Shown: positions 17,675 to 27,889 of the stretch, piece by piece
How the letters are laid out: every line of letters starts with the position of its first letter
Position numbering within the stretch: position 1 is the stretch's first letter
Assembly: GCA_029262535.1 (NCBI GenBank)
Contig: JAJCZF010000087.1
Span: 1-53,919 of the forward strand
Source: Deltaproteobacteria bacterium
GTDB lineage: Bacteria > Desulfobacterota > GWC2-55-46 > JAJCZF01
Reading direction: 5' to 3'
DNA length: 53,919 nt
Position numbers and translations under genes: made by a program
The notes under the pieces: generated by a model
Databases searched by the model: none
Told to the model about the DNA's origin: nothing
Seen by the model: only the letters and a program-made list of their open reading frames with translations

Positions 17675-18750
17675 CGCCCGCGTCCTTCCTTGAGGTTTTC
17701 GTATTTAATCTTCAAGAGCGTTTGGGCTATCCCCTCGGGAGAGAGCACGTAAGCCGCCGCGCCGAGCGCAATGGCCCTCATTGGCATACCGAATACCACG
17801 GAACTCTCCTCGTCCTGCGCTATGGTCATACCTCCCTGACGCTTTATCTCCAAGAGTCCCTCTGCCCCGTCGTCCCCTATGCCGGTAAGGAGCACGCCCA
17901 GGGTTGAACCGTCCTCGTAGACGGCTATCGACTTAAAGGTCTCGTTGATGGAGGGACAAAAGAGGTCTGAGTCCTTGCCCTCGTGGCATCTCAGCCTGCC
18001 TCGGGAGTCAATCTTCATGTGCCGTCCCTCCTCAGGGAAGTATACGATTCCGGGCTTGACCCTGTCGCCGTCAACGGCGCACTTTACGGTCAGTTTGCAC
18101 TGGGAATTAAGCCAGCTTACGAAGCCTTCAAGAAAGCCCTCGCTTATATGCTGGACGCATACTATAGGCGCCGGAAAGTTCGCCGGCAGCCTGGAGAGTA
18201 TCTTTTTTAAGGCGAGCGGGCCGCCGGTAGAGGCCCCAATGGCCACTATGGAGACCGGTGTCGCCTCTCCTCCCGGTCTCGATCCCGTGCTCTGTATCTC
18301 CGTGGGCTCGGCCTTCTTATGCGGAGCCCTGCGAAATACGTATACGCCCGAAACTATCCTGACCTTTTCTATGAGTTCTCTCGAAATCTTTTCCCTGTTG
18401 GCCGATATACCGCCCTCGGGCTTGGCGAGCACATCGACGGCCCCGGCCTCAAGAAGCTTGAAGATATTTTTTACGTCGTCCGGCTGCACCGAGACACTCA
18501 GTACGAGTATCGGTACCGGGCAACAGCTCATTACCTTTTGGGTAAACTCAAGGCCGTCCATTACCGGCATGTGGAGGTCGGTAATAATAATGTCCGGGTG
18601 GAGCCGCTGGTGCAACTCAATACCCTCCATGCCGTCCCTTGCCGTGCCTACTACGGTGATGTCCGGCGCGGTCTCAAGTATCCTTTCTATCACCCGCACC
18701 GCCAGGGCGGAGTCGTCCACTATAAGAACCTTTATCTTCTTGCGTCCCAT
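17671..18750 (-). CDS. cheB: CheB: chemotaxis response regulator protein-glutamate methylesterase
   Basis: A 359-residue CheB that removes methyl groups (and deamidates Gln) on the chemoreceptor to reset its sensitivity. It has a receiver domain (about 4-125; phospho-acceptor in IITDLHMPVMDG), linker, and methylesterase domain (about 165-350). The catalytic Ser174 lies in GASTGGP, the His in VQHISEGF and the Asp in LTGIGDDGAEG. It starts one base after cheA ends and overlaps the next gene by four bases. Partner CheR is encoded by the first gene of the same operon. Confidence 0.96.
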   Translation of the reverse strand: MGRKKIKVLIVDDSALAVRVIERILETAPDITVVGTARDGMEGIELHQRLHPDIIITDLHMPVMDGLEFTQKVMSCCPVPILVLSVSVQPDDVKNIFKLLEAGAVDVLAKPEGGISANREKISRELIEKVRIVSGVYVFRRAPHKKAEPTEIQSTGSRPGGEATPVSIVAIGASTGGPLALKKILSRLPANFPAPIVCVQHISEGFLEGFVSWLNSQCKLTVKCAVDGDRVKPGIVYFPEEGRHMKIDSRGRLRCHEGKDSDLFCPSINETFKSIAVYEDGSTLGVLLTGIGDDGAEGLLEIKRQGGMTIAQDEESSVVFGMPMRAIALGAAAYVLSPEGIAQTLLKIKYENLKEGRGR

Positions 18751-18751
18751 A

Positions 18752-21070
18752 TCAGATTATCCTCTCAAGTATCTCAAGAAGCACTCTTTGATCGAAGCTC
18801 GGTTTTGTTATATAGGCGTTTGCGCCCACCTCAAGACCGCGCCTCCTGTCATCGTCCGATGAGAGCATCGTCACCAGTATCACCGGCAATTCGCCGTACT
18901 TTTTGTCGGCCCTAATCTTCCCGGTAAGGGTAAGGCCGTCCATGTTGGGCATGGTAATATCCGAGACGACAGCGTCGAACTCTTCGCGGCGGAGCTTGTC
19001 GAGGGCGTCGATACCGTCCACGGCCACGGTGACCTTGTATCCTGCCCCTTCGAGTATATGCCTCTCCTGGGTTCTCGTCGTTATGCTGTCTTCGACCAGG
19101 AGCAGGCGCTTTTTCTCCGCGGCCTTCTTCTTGTCTAACGGTACGGCGGCAACCGGCCCTCTGAGCTTCTTGATCGTCTTTATTAAGTCGGGCGGCCGGA
19201 GCACTGTGCATATATCGCCTGTGCCGAGTATGGTCGAGCCGAGCACGTTGCGCACGCGCTTCAAGATCGAACTCTGTGGCTTGATGACTATCTCCTGTTC
19301 GTCCGTTATAGCCTCTACAATCACGCCGAGCCTCTCGTCGTCTGCCGTTATGACGATACAGGGCAGAAGCTCATCCGCTGCGGCCCGTTGGCCTGCGCTA
19401 TCTAACAACTCGTGCAAGTAGGCGACTGAAAGGGGCTCGCCGTTGTGAGCCACCGTGTCGCGCCCCTCCATTGGGAAGATCTCCTTTACCTTAACGAACC
19501 TGGTGGTCTCCACATACTCAAGCGGTATGGCGTAACTAAAGCCACCGGAGACGGATATCAGCGCCCTGAGGGTAGAGACCGTAACTGGCAATACCATGCG
19601 AATGGTCGCGCCTTCGCCGTGTGTGGATTCGATCTTTACGGAACCTTTGAGGCGGTCGACATTTGCGCTTACCACGTCGAGTCCGACGCCCCTGCCGGAG
19701 AGTTCGGTAACGAAAGTAGAGGTCGAAAACCCTCTGGTAAATATCAGGGACTCTATCTGACGGTCGCTCATCCGTTCGATATCTTCCTCTGAGCAGATAC
19801 TTTTTCTAAGCGCTATCTTCTTAATTTCATCCCTGTCGAGGCCCCGGCCGTCGTCAATAACCTCTATTACGATATTTGCCGCCTCCCTGTAAGCGCGAAG
19901 CCTTATGGTCGCGCACTCGTCCTTTCCCAAGGCGCGGCGCTCTTCGGGCGTTTCGATGCCGTGGTCAATGGAGTTTCTTAAGAGATGCATTATGGGGTCC
20001 TTGATCTCTTCAATAATATGCTTGTCTGCGCTCGTATCTTCTCCTTCGAAGGAGAAGTTCATCTCTTTGCCGGCTTCGTGCGCCATGTCCCGCATCATGC
20101 GCGGGTAGAGCCTGAAGAGGGTGGAGAGAGGGATGAGGCTTATGGAGCGTATACCGTCCTGAAGCTCTCCCGTGATATAGTCGAGCCTTGTTACGTCGTC
20201 ATAGGCGTTATCCCTGAGCGCGGAGAGCATCTTTCCAAGGTCGGTGACGGCCTCACGTTCGCGCTCCGTTATCCCGGCGGCCGCCTGAAGAGTCCCGGCC
20301 TCCCGGAGACGCAGCCCGGCGAGACTCGTCCTTTCTGTTATTCGGCCCTGATAGTCGAGCCGCTCCCACTCCTCGTACTGTTCAATGGCCTCTTCGATCT
20401 CGTCCAGGCGGTGAAAGAGTCTCATGCTGTTTATCGATAGCTCGTCCACATGGGTAAGGAGCCTGTCGAGAATGGAGGTGCTGACGCGCACCGTGTCTAT
20501 GGAATAACTCTTTATCTCTTCGGCCGAAGGGATTTCTTCAACGGCCGCCCCAGGCTGCTCCATACTATTGGAAACGGACGGGGTGGCTACTGTTCTCTGC
20601 CCTTCCTTTGATTCGCCTGATTCGTCGTCGGCCGTTTCCTCTTGCTGTTTCACGGGGGCGGCGGCCTCCTTTTCGGATTCGGCGGATTCGGCGCGTTCGC
20701 CTTCCTTCAGGGAGTTTTTAAGCTCCTCAACCGCCACACCCGAAGGCGCGCCGGTCAGTGCCTCGCTAACGAGCTTTTTGATACCGTCTATAGTGGCGTA
20801 GACCGGGTCGATCTGCTCTTTGGTGATAATCGTCTTGCCGCTCTTTGCGGAGCCGAGGAGATCCTCGATTGTATGTGCTACGTTCTGGATATCAAGGAGG
20901 CCGAGCATCCGAGCCGCACCCTTCAGGCTGTGGGCCTCGCGAAAGAGCTCTTCGAGGATCTTCTGATCCCTGGGTTCCTTTTCAAGGCGCAGGAGTCCGG
21001 CGTCGAGGTTTTGAAGGTGCTCACTCGCTTCTATCTTGAAGAGCTCTCTTAATTCCTTGTCCTCTATCAT
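18752..21070 (-). CDS. cheA: CheA-REC hybrid chemotaxis kinase
   Basis: A 772-residue fused kinase. It has an N-terminal Hpt domain with His47 in REAHSLKGAARML, a low-complexity acidic linker (about 125-185), dimerisation and HATPase domains (HLLRNSIDHGIETPEERR, DDGRGLDRDEIK, GRGVGLDVV), a CheW-like domain (about 505-640) and a C-terminal receiver (about 650-772; VVSDITMPNMDG). CheA with a fused receiver is typical of Wsp (WspE) and Frz (FrzE) pathways rather than flagellar chemotaxis. The ribosome site AAGGAA lies before the ATG. No CheY-binding P2 domain is obvious, which suits a protein that phosphorylates its own receiver and CheB. Confidence 0.95.
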   Translation of the reverse strand: MIEDKELRELFKIEASEHLQNLDAGLLRLEKEPRDQKILEELFREAHSLKGAARMLGLLDIQNVAHTIEDLLGSAKSGKTIITKEQIDPVYATIDGIKKLVSEALTGAPSGVAVEELKNSLKEGERAESAESEKEAAAPVKQQEETADDESGESKEGQRTVATPSVSNSMEQPGAAVEEIPSAEEIKSYSIDTVRVSTSILDRLLTHVDELSINSMRLFHRLDEIEEAIEQYEEWERLDYQGRITERTSLAGLRLREAGTLQAAAGITEREREAVTDLGKMLSALRDNAYDDVTRLDYITGELQDGIRSISLIPLSTLFRLYPRMMRDMAHEAGKEMNFSFEGEDTSADKHIIEEIKDPIMHLLRNSIDHGIETPEERRALGKDECATIRLRAYREAANIVIEVIDDGRGLDRDEIKKIALRKSICSEEDIERMSDRQIESLIFTRGFSTSTFVTELSGRGVGLDVVSANVDRLKGSVKIESTHGEGATIRMVLPVTVSTLRALISVSGGFSYAIPLEYVETTRFVKVKEIFPMEGRDTVAHNGEPLSVAYLHELLDSAGQRAAADELLPCIVITADDERLGVIVEAITDEQEIVIKPQSSILKRVRNVLGSTILGTGDICTVLRPPDLIKTIKKLRGPVAAVPLDKKKAAEKKRLLLVEDSITTRTQERHILEGAGYKVTVAVDGIDALDKLRREEFDAVVSDITMPNMDGLTLTGKIRADKKYGELPVILVTMLSSDDDRRRGLEVGANAYITKPSFDQRVLLEILERII

Positions 21071-21106
21071 CCTACTCGTTCCTTATCCGCCGCGATTAAG
21101 AGCCTC

Positions 21107-22936
21107 TCAAACGATGGACTTAAGATTCCTTGCCGCGTCGTTTAGTGTGATTATGCCCGTCTTGGTCTGGGCGATCCCGGCGACCGTCTCTTTGGCCCCG
21201 GCGTTTAAGTCGTTCATCGAGTCAACGACCTGCTTGATGGCCGAACTCTGTTGCTTGGCGTTTAGCGATATCTGCTTTGCGTTCTCGTATATGGTGTTGA
21301 CAGATTCCGCCACCCCCGCGAAGGCGTCCGCTATCTCGGCGGCGAGCCTCGTTCCCTCTTCGACCGTCCTGGTGCCCTCCTCCGTGACCATAACGGTTGT
21401 GTCCGTGGCCTTCTGGATGTCGCCGACTATGACGTTAATCTTCTCTGCGCTCTTCTTGCTCTGGTCGGCGAGCTTTCTTATCTCCGTAGCGACTACGGCA
21501 AAGCCGCGTCCGTGCTCTCCGGCGCGCGCCGCCTCGACGGCGGCGTTAAGGGCCAACAGGTTGGTCTGGTTCGCTATCTCGGTAACAAGGCCCGTGATGT
21601 CGGCTATCTGTCCGGTCTGCTCCGACAGGCGTAGTATCTGTGCGGCTATTGCGCCGACCTTGTCCTTCATCGAGTCCATGCCGTCCATAGTCTTATCGAC
21701 GGTGGAGCTACCCTCGCTTACGAGCGTGAGGACCTCCTTGGTGCCTTCCGCGGCGATCTCGGCCTGTTCAGATGACTGTAGCGACGAGGCGGCGACTTCG
21801 TCCATGGTCGTCGATGTCTCGGTAACTGCCGCCGACTGCTGGGCGGCCGTCTTTTCGTGCTGTTCGGCCGTGGCCGACATCTCGCTCGAAGTCGATGAGA
21901 TATTTTGCGCTACCTCCACTATGGGCCCGCTTATGGAGCGCCCGAAGTAGACGCCAATGGCCACTACGGCCCCTCCGAGAATTACTACGATGAGGGATAT
22001 TGTCTTGAGCAGGCCACTGATAGGTCCAAGCGCCTCGCTCTCGTCTACCTTGGCTATTACCGTCCACTTGAGGCCGTGGTCCTCATAGAGGTGTTTGCCC
22101 GACGATGCGCCGAAGACTTTCTTGCCCCTGTAGTCTTTAAAGGTCCCGGACATATGCTTCATGGACTCATGAAAGAGCCTTACGGGCTTGTTATCGACCT
22201 TTTGCTTGAGCACCGTATCCTTTATAAATCTCGAATTGGTTAACAGATAGCCGTCCTGATTGATAATGTGTACCTCGCCGGTCTCGCCGAGCCCCTCCTT
22301 GTTGTCGGTAATCTCCAGTAAAGTGGATATGTCATACTCGTTTATGAGGACTCCAAGCACCTCGTTTGTCTTCAGGTTGCGTATCGGAGCGGAGACCGAG
22401 AAGCCTACCGTCCCCGTATGCTCGGAGCGGTATACGTCTTTGATATATGCCCCCTTGAGAGCCTCTTTGAAGTAGAGGTCGTTAGACATATCGCTCCCTA
22501 TCTCGTCCTTGTTGGTTCCGGCGACGACCATGCCGTTCCTGTCCATAATCATTATTTCGTACATCTCGGGGTCAATCTTCAGTTTTGCGCTCAGAAAGAG
22601 GTTGAGCTTCTCGGCGGCCTTCCCGGCTCCGTCCTTGTCGCCTCTTATCTTCTTAAGGCTCTCGCTTATGAAGTTATCGGAGGCCTGCTGGAGCGTAACT
22701 CCTTTTTCGCCCATCAGGTAACGGTCGATGGCCTCCTGCCTGCCGTCGGCTATGGCTACGAAGTTCTTTGTGATCTCCTCGCGGAGCGTATTCTTCGCGG
22801 AGTTGTAGCTCAGAGCCCCAACGATGACGATAGGCGCAATCGATATGACGAGCAGAAGCGCTATCAGTTTTTTTCTGAGCCCCCAGCCGGGGAGGGCGTG
22901 GGCGCTGTCCGTTTTATTGGTAATAGTATTATTCAT
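21107..22936 (-). CDS. Methyl-accepting chemotaxis protein with dCache sensor
   Basis: A 609-residue transmembrane receptor. It has TM1 (about 25-47), a large periplasmic dCache-like sensor (50-290; includes [15 protein letters not shown] and a second Cache-like fold), TM2 (about 305-330), a very short HAMP remnant ([10 protein letters not shown]), and a cytoplasmic signalling domain (345-609) with the receptor hairpin tip around [20 protein letters not shown]. There is no C-terminal CheR-tethering pentapeptide. It is the only receptor of the operon and sits between tandem cheW and cheA, with a good GGGAGGG ribosome site. The ligand is unknown. Confidence 0.95.
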   Translation of the reverse strand: MNNTITNKTDSAHALPGWGLRKKLIALLLVISIAPIVIVGALSYNSAKNTLREEITKNFVAIADGRQEAIDRYLMGEKGVTLQQASDNFISESLKKIRGDKDGAGKAAEKLNLFLSAKLKIDPEMYEIMIMDRNGMVVAGTNKDEIGSDMSNDLYFKEALKGAYIKDVYRSEHTGTVGFSVSAPIRNLKTNEVLGVLINEYDISTLLEITDNKEGLGETGEVHIINQDGYLLTNSRFIKDTVLKQKVDNKPVRLFHESMKHMSGTFKDYRGKKVFGASSGKHLYEDHGLKWTVIAKVDESEALGPISGLLKTISLIVVILGGAVVAIGVYFGRSISGPIVEVAQNISSTSSEMSATAEQHEKTAAQQSAAVTETSTTMDEVAASSLQSSEQAEIAAEGTKEVLTLVSEGSSTVDKTMDGMDSMKDKVGAIAAQILRLSEQTGQIADITGLVTEIANQTNLLALNAAVEAARAGEHGRGFAVVATEIRKLADQSKKSAEKINVIVGDIQKATDTTVMVTEEGTRTVEEGTRLAAEIADAFAGVAESVNTIYENAKQISLNAKQQSSAIKQVVDSMNDLNAGAKETVAGIAQTKTGIITLNDAARNLKSIV

Positions 22937-23012
22937 GAGACCCTCCCTCAGTACTTTTCATGCCCTCTCTACGGGCGGACCATTTTAGAGCGCGCCTATT
23001 CGGGGCGCGGGC

Positions 23013-24089
23013 TCAGACCTCTTCGCTTACGACGATCTCTTTGCTCGAAAGCAACTTTCCAAGGTCGAGAACGCCGAGCATCTTTTCTTCATATATGACC
23101 GTACCCTTAAGGTACTCGTCCTTTACCGATTTAACGGCGACCGGCACCTTTGAGATATCCGAGGGGCCGACATAGAGCAGGTCGAATACGTCGTCCACCG
23201 GTATGCCAAGCGGCCTGCCGTCGAGTTCGGAGACGATCACCTTTGCGGCCTCCTCCTTATTGGTAAGAGGCATATTCAGAACCACCGCCATATCTATGAG
23301 CGTAAGGATCTCTCCCCGGAGGTTCATGTTCCCGACTATCGTCTTCGGGGAGCAAGGGATTGGCACGCACTCCACAAACTCCGAGAACTCGCGTACCTCG
23401 GAGAGGCCCACGCCGAAAAGCTCGCCCGCGAGCGAAAATACCGCCAGCGGCACCAGGCCCGATATGTCGATATCCTCTACCTCCTTTATGAGGTTTGCGG
23501 CCCTCTCTTTGAATATCTCCACGGCCTCCTCGGAGAGCGGAGCAATAGATCTCTCCCCAATGGTCACGCCCGGCGCATCCCCGTTGCAGGCGGTTATCTT
23601 CTCGCAGTCGAGAATATGGACTATGGACTTTCCGATACGGGCCTCGCCTATGACAAGCCCGGCTCCGGAGAGGGCGGCGCCGTCGAGCTTCGACGAAGCG
23701 GGCGCTTCCAGATCCGCCTTGGCAATGGCTGTCACGTCGTCCACGCTGGAGACGGCGACCCCTACTATCTCCTCGTCTTTCTCTAAAATGATGACATTGT
23801 CGTTGATATCAAATTGGGTTTGCGGGTGTGAGAGCCTTGCGTTCAGGTCTACGACTGGAACGATAGTTCCACGGAGGTTAAATTCTCCTGTTATGTAGAA
23901 TGGGACCTCGTCGGTCGGGGTAAGCTCGGGAAGGGGAACGATCTCTCGCACAAAAGAGGTGTCTATACCGTAACGGGTCTCATTTAGGCTAAAGATCAAC
24001 GCCGTACACTCCACGCCGACCTCGTCCGAAGAGAGAGATTTTAGATCTAATAAGCCTGATCCTCCGTTATCTGCCTCGGTAGCCTTCAT
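23013..24089 (-). CDS. Tandem CheW scaffold protein (two CheW domains)
   Basis: A 358-residue adaptor with two complete CheW folds, about residues 28-165 and 205-345. Each carries the family core: GEFNLRGTIVPVVDL in the first and GNMNLRGEILTLIDM in the second. Ordinary CheW has one such domain in about 160 residues. The double form could replace the two separate CheW proteins (WspB and WspD) of Wsp-like systems in bridging receptor and CheA. It lies between cheR and the receptor gene and has an AGGGGAAGG ribosome site. The linker (about 165-205) contains a Cys and no recognised motif. Confidence 0.93.
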   Translation of the reverse strand: MKATEADNGGSGLLDLKSLSSDEVGVECTALIFSLNETRYGIDTSFVREIVPLPELTPTDEVPFYITGEFNLRGTIVPVVDLNARLSHPQTQFDINDNVIILEKDEEIVGVAVSSVDDVTAIAKADLEAPASSKLDGAALSGAGLVIGEARIGKSIVHILDCEKITACNGDAPGVTIGERSIAPLSEEAVEIFKERAANLIKEVEDIDISGLVPLAVFSLAGELFGVGLSEVREFSEFVECVPIPCSPKTIVGNMNLRGEILTLIDMAVVLNMPLTNKEEAAKVIVSELDGRPLGIPVDDVFDLLYVGPSDISKVPVAVKSVKDEYLKGTVIYEEKMLGVLDLGKLLSSKEIVVSEEV

Positions 24090-24107
24090 AAGCCTTCCCC
24101 TCTAACT

Positions 24108-25583
24108 CTAGTATAGTCCACTATTCCGATTTCTCATACAGCTAGTATGTGCAATATGTTCTATTAGTTCACCTGCCGTTACGCCACCGTACTGGGCGAC
24201 CTCGACCCCTTCAGGCAGTTCTTTAAGGATTTCAAGCGCCTTAGTGCGTATCGTGCGGGCCTTTTCCCTCTCATTATCACTTTCATCGAGGGCCGCTAGT
24301 TCGAGATATGCAGCGACCGAGAGCGGTGAGAGGTATAATATCTTTCTAAGCATCTCACGGGTCTCCGCCCTGTTGCCGAGTTCCTGATGGATGTGGGCCA
24401 TAAGGAAGTAGATGTCTATCGATAGCGGCTTGACATTAGACGCCCGGGCCGCTGTGACGAGGGCCTCTCCGTATTCGCCCATATTGGCATATGCCCGCGC
24501 CAGAAGGTGAAGCAGGTCGAAGTCGCGCGGTATCTCCGTAAGCAGGGCCTTGGCCGCCCGTACAGCCTCCCCGTACGATGCACGGTTAAAGAGTCTTCTA
24601 AGGCCGTTCATGGTTACCGTGGACGATGCGGCCTTTACCAGAGCCCTTGGGGCCGGTCTCTTAGACGCGCTGCTTCTTGAGAAGCGCGCCTTTACGGGGA
24701 GCCTCTTAATCACGCGTATTCGGTCTGTTGCCGGCAGCGGTTTGGATGCTGTCGTCTCGGTCCCATCCGTATGGCTGTAGACGATGGATTCGGGGAATAG
24801 ACAGGGTTTTAAGCCGCCATAGTTTCCGGACAGGATCTCCGAGTGGCCTACCATCAGGTATCCGTCGCCCCGGAGGCTCTTCAAAAGCCTCTCGATAATA
24901 CCCGGCACGACTTCGCGCTTTAGGTATATAAGCACATTCCTGCATAGTATCAGGTCCATGTCGTGGAGGCCGGAGGCATAGGACGGGTAGTCAAGGTGGG
25001 AGAGGCTCTTTTCTGAGAAGCTCACCATCTCCCTTATGGAGTCGTCGATGCGCCAGCCCTTTTTCTCTTTCTTAAAATAGCGCTCCATGAAATCCGGCGC
25101 GATGCCGCGAAAGGACCACTCACCGTATATGCCTTTATCCGCCTTTGAGAGCGCCTCTTTATTTATATCGGTTCCGACGATCTCTATCTCCGGTAACGGT
25201 TCCGTCCGGGTGAGTTCCTTTATAAGTATGGCTATGGAATAAGGCTCCTCGCCGGTCGAGCAACCGGCCGACCAGATACGTAAAGGCCTCCTGCCGGATC
25301 GATTTTTTATAAGTTTGGGCAGTAAACGCTTCCTAAGGACCTCCATCTGGCCCAAGTCCCTGAGAAAGTAGGTCTCCCCGGTGGTCAGTAGCGCGATTAG
25401 CTTCTGCCATTCTTCCACGGCCCCCTGGCCGTTGGAATCAAGCAGCGCACAGTAGCGTTCCGCAGACTCCAGCCCAAGCTCCCCGATTCTCGAAAAGAGC
25501 GTTTTATCGAATTCATCCGCATCTACGCCGTAGAACCTGAGGCCGGTTCTGAAGGAGACTAACTCTTTGATATCGTTAAGCAT
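24108..25583 (-). CDS. cheR: CheR methyltransferase with C-terminal TPR domain
   Basis: A 491-residue S-adenosylmethionine-dependent glutamate methyltransferase. It has a CheR helical N-domain (about 5-70), a catalytic domain (about 80-270) with the SAM-binding SAGCSTGEEPYSIA and the LILCRNVLIYL strand, then a linker and three or so tetratricopeptide repeats (about 335-460). CheR-TPR fusions are found in Wsp (WspC) and Frz (FrzF) pathways. It is the first gene of the minus-strand chemosensory operon, divergent from the REC-PAS kinase gene at 25812. The TPR tail may dock on the receptor, which lacks a pentapeptide tether. Confidence 0.95.
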   Translation of the reverse strand: MLNDIKELVSFRTGLRFYGVDADEFDKTLFSRIGELGLESAERYCALLDSNGQGAVEEWQKLIALLTTGETYFLRDLGQMEVLRKRLLPKLIKNRSGRRPLRIWSAGCSTGEEPYSIAILIKELTRTEPLPEIEIVGTDINKEALSKADKGIYGEWSFRGIAPDFMERYFKKEKKGWRIDDSIREMVSFSEKSLSHLDYPSYASGLHDMDLILCRNVLIYLKREVVPGIIERLLKSLRGDGYLMVGHSEILSGNYGGLKPCLFPESIVYSHTDGTETTASKPLPATDRIRVIKRLPVKARFSRSSASKRPAPRALVKAASSTVTMNGLRRLFNRASYGEAVRAAKALLTEIPRDFDLLHLLARAYANMGEYGEALVTAARASNVKPLSIDIYFLMAHIHQELGNRAETREMLRKILYLSPLSVAAYLELAALDESDNEREKARTIRTKALEILKELPEGVEVAQYGGVTAGELIEHIAHTSCMRNRNSGLY

Positions 25584-25811
25584 AACGTCACCAATACAGG
25601 TACTCTTTGAATAAGAGAAGATAGGAAAATCAATGGAAAACCGCTCACAGGTGATTGGAATGACTTCTATATTAATTATATACTCAATCCCTTATTGTGT
25701 ATAGGGGGGGTATGCATAAAGACTAAAACGGATTATTATATAACTAGGGCACTTTACGGAGCACTGTCGTGCCCGCTTATCCGGGGCGATCGGAGCGTAG
25801 ACGGGGGAGTT
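25584..25811. promoter_or_regulatory. Divergent promoter region of chemosensory operon and REC-PAS kinase
   Basis: The 228 bases between the divergent starts are AT-rich in the middle. For the plus strand, TTGGAA at 25655-25660 and TATACT at 25679-25684 are separated by 18 bases and could be a sigma-70 promoter. The minus strand reads TATAATTAATATAG over the same bases. No strong operator was seen. Confidence 0.35.
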
Positions 25812-27794
25812 ATGGAAAAAACAAGGCTCATGGTCATCGACGACGACCAAGGCGCCTGTGAGACACTGGCGGACGTCTTTACTGAGAAGGGCTTTGACCT
25901 CACTACGGCCGGGAGCGGCCAAGAGGCGATAAAGTCTCTTGAAAGAGAGCTTGTTGACGTCGCTATAATCGACATCAAGCTCCCGGACATGGACGGCATT
26001 TCGCTCTTAAAGCGTATTAAGGCAATAGACCCGGAACTCGTCTGTATAATCATTACCGGTCACTCATCCCTCCAAAACGCCATAGGCGCAGTTACCGACA
26101 ATGCGGACGGCTACTTCATAAAGCCCGTCGATATAGACGCCCTCACAAGGCGCGTGACGGAACTCCTCTACGACCTGAGGATAAGGCGGGATCTCAGGGA
26201 GAGCGAAGAGCGCTTCCGGAGCCTCGTAGATAGCGCCACCGACGCGATAGTCTCCATGGATTCGGACGGAAAGATCATACTGTGGAACAAGGTGGCCGAG
26301 GAGATCTTTGGATATACAAAGGAGGATGCCGTAGGCATGGCGCTCACACATATCATGCCCGAGCGATTCAGGGAGGATCATATCAAAGGCTTTAAGAATT
26401 TCCTTACGACCGGGGAGAGTGTGCTTATCGGTTCCTCCGTCGAGATAACGGCGCTTCGTAGCGACGGGACGGAGTTCCCCATAGAGCTGTCTCTGGCCAC
26501 ATGGAAGTCGAAGGGCAGTACCTATTTTACCGGCATCATAAGGGATATATTCGACCGGAAGCTGGCCGAGGAGGAGCTTAAGAGGTCGGGCGAAGAGTTC
26601 AAAAAAGTCTTTAAGAAGGTAGAGGCCGCAAAGGAGGAGTGGGAGAGGACGCTCGACTGTATTGAGCACGATATCGTCATGATGGCAGACGCGCAAGGTA
26701 GGATCAAGAGGTGCAACAGGTCGCTGGCGAACTACCTCTCCTCTTCGTTTGAAGATATCCTTGGCTCCGAGTGGGGGGGACTCCTGAGAGTAAACGATTT
26801 TAAGAAACACCTCGGCAGGGACGGCAGCGAAGAGCTGCACCATGTAGAGAGCGGCAGGTGGTTCTCGCTCCAGACCTATCCCTACCGGAATCCTTATAAA
26901 GAGACTGAAAGCGAGGCCGTCGGCACAGTCGTAATACTGCACGACATAACGGTCATGAAGAAGATGACCGATGCCCTCGAAGAGACGAACAGAGAACTAA
27001 AGGCGACGCAGGCCACCATTATACAGCAGGAGAAGATGGCCTCTCTCGGACAACTCGCCGCCGGCGTGGCGCACGAGATAAATAATCCGATGTCCTTTAT
27101 CTCAAGCAATCTCGCCACGCTCTCAAAGTACTCCGACAGGCTCTCCGAGTTTATCGATATCCAGGACAGGGCCATAGGAGGAGACGATACCGTAGAGCTC
27201 GACAAGGAGCGAAAGAGGTTAAAGGTAGATCATATCACCGGCGATCTCAAGGATCTCATTGCCGAGTCTGTGGACGGGGCCGAAAGGATAAGGAAGATCG
27301 TCATGGACTTAAAGGTCTTCTCAAGGCCGGACAGGGTCGAGGAGACCGGATACGCAGACATCAAGGAGTGCCTTGAGTCCACCATAAGCATCGTCTGGAA
27401 TGAGCTAAAGTATAAGGCGACGCTCAAGAAGGAATACGGAGAATTGCCGCAGACCAAATGCTACCCTCAGCAACTCAACCAGGTCTTCATGAACCTCCTG
27501 GTGAACGCGGCTCAGTCGATAGAAGGGCAGGGAGAGATAACGATCAGGACCTGGCGCAAGGGTGACTCTATATATGTATCTATTGCCGATACCGGCTGCG
27601 GTATACCGCCTGAAAATGTCGGAAAGCTCTTCGACCCATTCTTTACGACAAAGGAGATCGGAAAGGGCACCGGGCTCGGGCTGAGCATAAGTTACGATAT
27701 CGTCAAGAGGCATAACGGAGATATCAGCGTGGAGAGCGAGCTTGGGAAGGGCACCGAATTTACCATAACTATCCCGGTCGTCGATGGCGACTGA
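25812..27794 (+). CDS. Hybrid REC-PAS-PAS-histidine kinase
   Basis: A 660-residue cytoplasmic protein. It has a receiver (about 1-120; AIIDIKLPDMDG), a PAS domain (about 135-255), a second PAS-like region (about 280-395), a coiled segment, a HisKA-type domain with H-box AAGVAHEINNPMSF, and HATPase with NLLVNAAQSI, DTGCGIPPEN and GTGLGLSI. The ATG at 25812 with GGGGGAG upstream is preferred; the frame is open further upstream to 25695 but that extension has no matching domain. It is divergent from the chemosensory operon. Its receiver-PAS half is close to the truncated REC-PAS protein at 14610-15494, linking the two units by duplication. Confidence 0.9.
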   Translation: MEKTRLMVIDDDQGACETLADVFTEKGFDLTTAGSGQEAIKSLERELVDVAIIDIKLPDMDGISLLKRIKAIDPELVCIIITGHSSLQNAIGAVTDNADGYFIKPVDIDALTRRVTELLYDLRIRRDLRESEERFRSLVDSATDAIVSMDSDGKIILWNKVAEEIFGYTKEDAVGMALTHIMPERFREDHIKGFKNFLTTGESVLIGSSVEITALRSDGTEFPIELSLATWKSKGSTYFTGIIRDIFDRKLAEEELKRSGEEFKKVFKKVEAAKEEWERTLDCIEHDIVMMADAQGRIKRCNRSLANYLSSSFEDILGSEWGGLLRVNDFKKHLGRDGSEELHHVESGRWFSLQTYPYRNPYKETESEAVGTVVILHDITVMKKMTDALEETNRELKATQATIIQQEKMASLGQLAAGVAHEINNPMSFISSNLATLSKYSDRLSEFIDIQDRAIGGDDTVELDKERKRLKVDHITGDLKDLIAESVDGAERIRKIVMDLKVFSRPDRVEETGYADIKECLESTISIVWNELKYKATLKKEYGELPQTKCYPQQLNQVFMNLLVNAAQSIEGQGEITIRTWRKGDSIYVSIADTGCGIPPENVGKLFDPFFTTKEIGKGTGLGLSISYDIVKRHNGDISVESELGKGTEFTITIPVVDGD

Positions 27795-27889
27795 GAAAGA
27801 TTCATTCGATTGTGCTCATTTAATATAGGGTCTATACTGGAGTTAGAGGGGCAGTATGCGCCTTTGACATAAGAATGGAGACGGGGATC

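Noticed and set aside
17945..18862. Long plus-strand frame (305 codons) over cheB
   Set aside because: Antisense shadow of CheB and the CheA end; Ser/Thr/Pro-rich composition typical of reversed high-GC coding.
21036..21950. Plus-strand 304-codon frame over the MCP
   Set aside because: Antisense to the receptor signalling domain; low-complexity Ser/Ala composition and no ribosome site.
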